From Bog-159 sp049514955 (GTDB lineage: Bacteria; Acidobacteriota; Terriglobia; Bryobacterales; Bryobacteraceae): a stretch of 16,410 nucleotides of DNA. Position 1 is the first letter of the stretch. Every line of letters starts with the position of its first letter. The position numbers and the translations under genes were made by a program. Shown here in pieces: positions 14,754-16,410 of this stretch. The stretch covers positions 1 through 16,410 of the forward strand of contig JBEKUO010000128.1 in assembly GCA_049514955.1 (NCBI GenBank), read 5' to 3'. Below the pieces are notes generated by a model, which was not told where the DNA came from, searched no databases, and saw nothing but the letters and a program-made list of their open reading frames with translations.

Positions 14754-15658
14754 ATGCATACCATTTAGCTTGCCGGGGACTAGTAGGCTGGTTCCGGCCA
14801 CTCGTCCTCGCCGCAGTGCTGCTCTTTCTGCCCGTCGCCTGGGCTGGCGAAGGGCCGTTTTTTATCACGTACACCCACCAGATGGAAGAACCCGGCAACC
14901 TAGAGCTGGCCAGCAAGAATCTGGCGGGTCAACCGGATGGTGGGAACATGTTCCTGGGCGGCGCCACTGAATTCGAATACGGCGCCAAGGCTTGGTGGAC
15001 CACTGAACTGTACCTAGATGCGCAAGGGACGAATGGCCAAGGCGCATTGTTCACAGGCTATCGATGGGAAAACCGCTTTCGCCTGTTGCCCCGCGAGCAC
15101 TGGATCAATCCCGTGCTGTATGTGGAATTCGAAAACATCAACGGCGCGGACAAAACCATGCTGGAAGTTGTCGGGCACGACGGCCAGGACGATCTTACCA
15201 GCCCTAACCATGAGGCGCGAACCGACAAGCAGCGGGAAATTGAGACCAAGTTGATACTGAGCAGCCATTTTCGGGGCTGGACGATTGCGGAGAATATCAT
15301 AGCGGAGAAGAACATCCGGCACGCGCCATATGAGTTCGGTTATGCGGCGGGCGTCAGTCGGCCCCTGGCGCTGTTTGCGCGGCCCGATCCTTGCAACCTA
15401 TGCGCGGAGAACTTCGAGGTGGGTGTCGAAGGGTATGGCGGCCTAGGAACGCACAACGATTTTGGCTTGCATGATACATCGCATTACTTAGCGCCCACGC
15501 TTGCCTGGAATCTGGCGAACGGGCCGACCTTGAGATTCTCCGCCGGTTTTGGATTGACCCGCACGAGCGCCCGTTTTCTACTGCGGTTTGGCGTCTCGTA
15601 CGAGATCGCGCAAGTCGGCCGCGCAGTGCGCAAGCTATTAGGAGGAGACCGCTCTTGA
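14738..15658 (+). CDS. Exported protein of unknown function, partner of cytochrome c
   Basis: A 306-aa protein from ATG 14738 (an adjacent TTG at 14735 is possible; no strong Shine-Dalgarno). A long n-region precedes a hydrophobic signal segment (LVLAAVLLFLPVAWAG, about residues 22-37). The mature part is rich in aromatic residues and alternating patterns (FITYTHQMEEPGNLELA, YGAKAWWTTELYLDAQG, FTGYRWENRFRLLP, NPVLYVEFEN, TLRFSAGFGLTRTSARFLLR, FGVSYEIA), compatible with an outer-membrane beta-barrel. A CNLC pair lies at about 15401-15412. The TGA overlaps the start of the cytochrome c gene, so the two are translated together. I remember similar protein-cytochrome pairs in Acidobacteria but no defined function; a role in periplasmic or outer-membrane electron transfer is only a guess. 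Confidence 0.7.
   Translation: MQLNCNAYHLACRGLVGWFRPLVLAAVLLFLPVAWAGEGPFFITYTHQMEEPGNLELASKNLAGQPDGGNMFLGGATEFEYGAKAWWTTELYLDAQGTNGQGALFTGYRWENRFRLLPREHWINPVLYVEFENINGADKTMLEVVGHDGQDDLTSPNHEARTDKQREIETKLILSSHFRGWTIAENIIAEKNIRHAPYEFGYAAGVSRPLALFARPDPCNLCAENFEVGVEGYGGLGTHNDFGLHDTSHYLAPTLAWNLANGPTLRFSAGFGLTRTSARFLLRFGVSYEIAQVGRAVRKLLGGDRS
15641..15647 (+). promoter_or_regulatory. Ribosome binding site for the cytochrome c gene
   Basis: GGAGGAG, 7 nt before a TTG codon at 15655. It lies inside the end of the preceding gene and settles TTG as the start, since no ATG or GTG precedes the signal peptide. Confidence 0.65.
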
Positions 15659-16053
15659 AGAGCCTTTGGCAGGCGGGCACTTGCATATTGGTGGCTGCGG
15701 CGGCGCTGGCAGGAAGTCTCGTCGAACGGGTACCCGCGCAGGCCGCAAACTGCAGTAATCCGCTGGAAAACAGTGAGCCGGTGCGGCGGGCCGGCGCCAA
15801 ACTGTACGCGCGGGAGTGCGCTGCGTGCCACGGATCGAATCGCGACGGGATCGGAAAAGCGCCGCCGCTCAACCAGGCCGAAGTCTACGCGGCACCGCCC
15901 GGCGTGCTTTTCTGGGTCTTGCGCAATGGATCACTGCAGCGTGGCATGCCGTCGTTCGCGCACTTGCCCGAGCCGCAGCGTTGGCAGATCATCACCTTTA
16001 TACGCAGTCAGAATCGATCCAGTAAATCGCAGCCGGACGATAATCCAAAGTAG
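15655..16053 (+). CDS. Exported class I c-type cytochrome
   Basis: A 132-aa monoheme cytochrome c. It starts at TTG 15655, which overlaps the TGA (15656-15658) of the gene before it, with a strong ribosome site. A signal peptide (QAGTCILVAAAALAGSLV, cleavage near ANA-like PAQA about residue 30) sends it to the periplasm. The heme site is CAACH (residues 55-59), the likely axial methionine is in RGMPSF (Met 98), and the C-terminal helix PQRWQIITFIRS is typical of small cytochromes c of the cbb3-subunit or 'c_5-like' type. NSEPVRRAGAKLYAREC before the heme and GIGKAPPLN after it also fit. It would pass electrons in the periplasm; the redox partners are not in the window. No sign of damage. Confidence 0.9.
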   Translation: MKSLWQAGTCILVAAAALAGSLVERVPAQAANCSNPLENSEPVRRAGAKLYARECAACHGSNRDGIGKAPPLNQAEVYAAPPGVLFWVLRNGSLQRGMPSFAHLPEPQRWQIITFIRSQNRSSKSQPDDNPK

Positions 16054-16058
16054 CTACA

Positions 16059-16080
16059 GATAACGCACAACGCCGTTATC
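16059..16080 (+). terminator. Possible terminator hairpin after the cytochrome gene
   Basis: GATAACG and CGTTATC form a perfect 7-bp stem with an 8-nt loop, starting 6 nt after the stop codon. No T-run follows. A second short stem, TCCCG/CGGGA, lies within the next 20 bp. It may end transcription by an atypical mechanism or simply protect the mRNA end. Confidence 0.3.
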
Positions 16081-16183
16081 AATTCCCGCCGCCGGGAGAA
16101 CTGCCGAGATCCGAATCGCGTTTCCCGTCTCCCGTGTGTGAGACTATACTTAACGAACCGGATCGCGTTGTTTATGACCTCCA

Positions 16184-16410
16184 GTGTCGGCAGCCGCCTC
16201 GGCGATCGCATCGACCAGCGGCGAGCTACCACAGCCAGAACAGCCCGCCGCGCCCGCGCTCGATCCACGCCGGCGGAAATGCTGCGAGCGCCTCGAGCGG
16301 CACGCCGGACGAGGCGGCGTGCCGATTGCGTTAAGCGTTCCTGCGCAGCCGGACGCGGGCGCGTTCCCCGGTTCGGGCAAGCGCCCGTGCGCGCCGTGTC
16401 GGGCAGTCGC
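16184..16410 (+). repeat. Structured GC-rich repeat, cluster E (continues beyond window)
   Basis: Same family and orientation. It begins at GTGTCGGCAGCCGCCTCGGC and holds a degenerate anchor (GCATCGACCAGCGG), CCACGCCGGCGGAAAT, a variant ATTGCGTTAAGCGTTC, the GCAGCC/GGACGCGGGCGCG block and a shortened hairpin 1. Hairpin 2 is fully paired: CGCCTCG (16289-16295) with CGAGGCG (16310-16316). The sequence reaches the start of a second unit at the window edge. Confidence 0.8.

Noticed and set aside
8808..16410. Integron attC sites between gene cassettes
   Set aside because: The units lack the attC core sites (GTTRRRY and RYYYAAC arrangement), occur in tandem, and there is no integrase gene.

Overview
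The window looks like accessory DNA from a large-genome acidobacterium, probably of the Solibacter/Bryobacter type. This is inferred from the families present: secreted GloVer-repeat propellers with C-terminal IPT/TIG domains, a HAF-repeat protein, a PEP-CTERM-like tail, an Oar-like TonB-receptor fragment, and a TPR plus HExxH peptidase fragment. GC content is high and I saw no tRNA or rRNA gene.

Left half (1-8800) is a patchwork. Two well-preserved secreted GloVer/IPT genes (865-2238 and 3400-5034, both minus) sit among many gene pieces joined end to end on both strands. From left to right these are: a GloVer piece, a TPR piece, a zinc-peptidase piece, a 5'-truncated beta-propeller gene that still runs into the first GloVer gene with a 3-nt gap, a DUF927/primase-like piece, a putative transposase tail, a TonB-receptor plug piece fused to the second GloVer gene, a secreted DUF1579-like protein fused to the C-terminal half of a TniB-like transposition ATPase, an IPT domain tail, a 5'-truncated HAF-repeat gene, a PEP-CTERM-like tail, and a membrane-protein gene that is frameshifted and cut at its 5' end. 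Most of these are probably pseudogenes.

Right half (8800-16410) has more intact genes: a PilZ protein followed by a small membrane protein (9555-10189, plus), an unknown 150-aa protein (10881-11333, plus), a complete secreted S9 prolyl oligopeptidase (12055-14181, minus), and a two-gene unit of an exported protein and a c-type cytochrome (14738-16053, plus).

The most unusual feature is a GC-rich repeat of about 212-223 bp. It occurs in five clusters (8808-9420, 10245-10787, 11517-11868, 14282-14521 and 16184 to the window end), always in the same orientation and between the right-half genes. Two hairpins inside the unit show compensatory base changes between copies (G-C to A-T; T-A, T.G and C-G), which suggests selection on an RNA or single-stranded DNA structure. 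I do not recognise this family. All comparisons were made by eye, and family names come from remembered sequence features, not from a database search.
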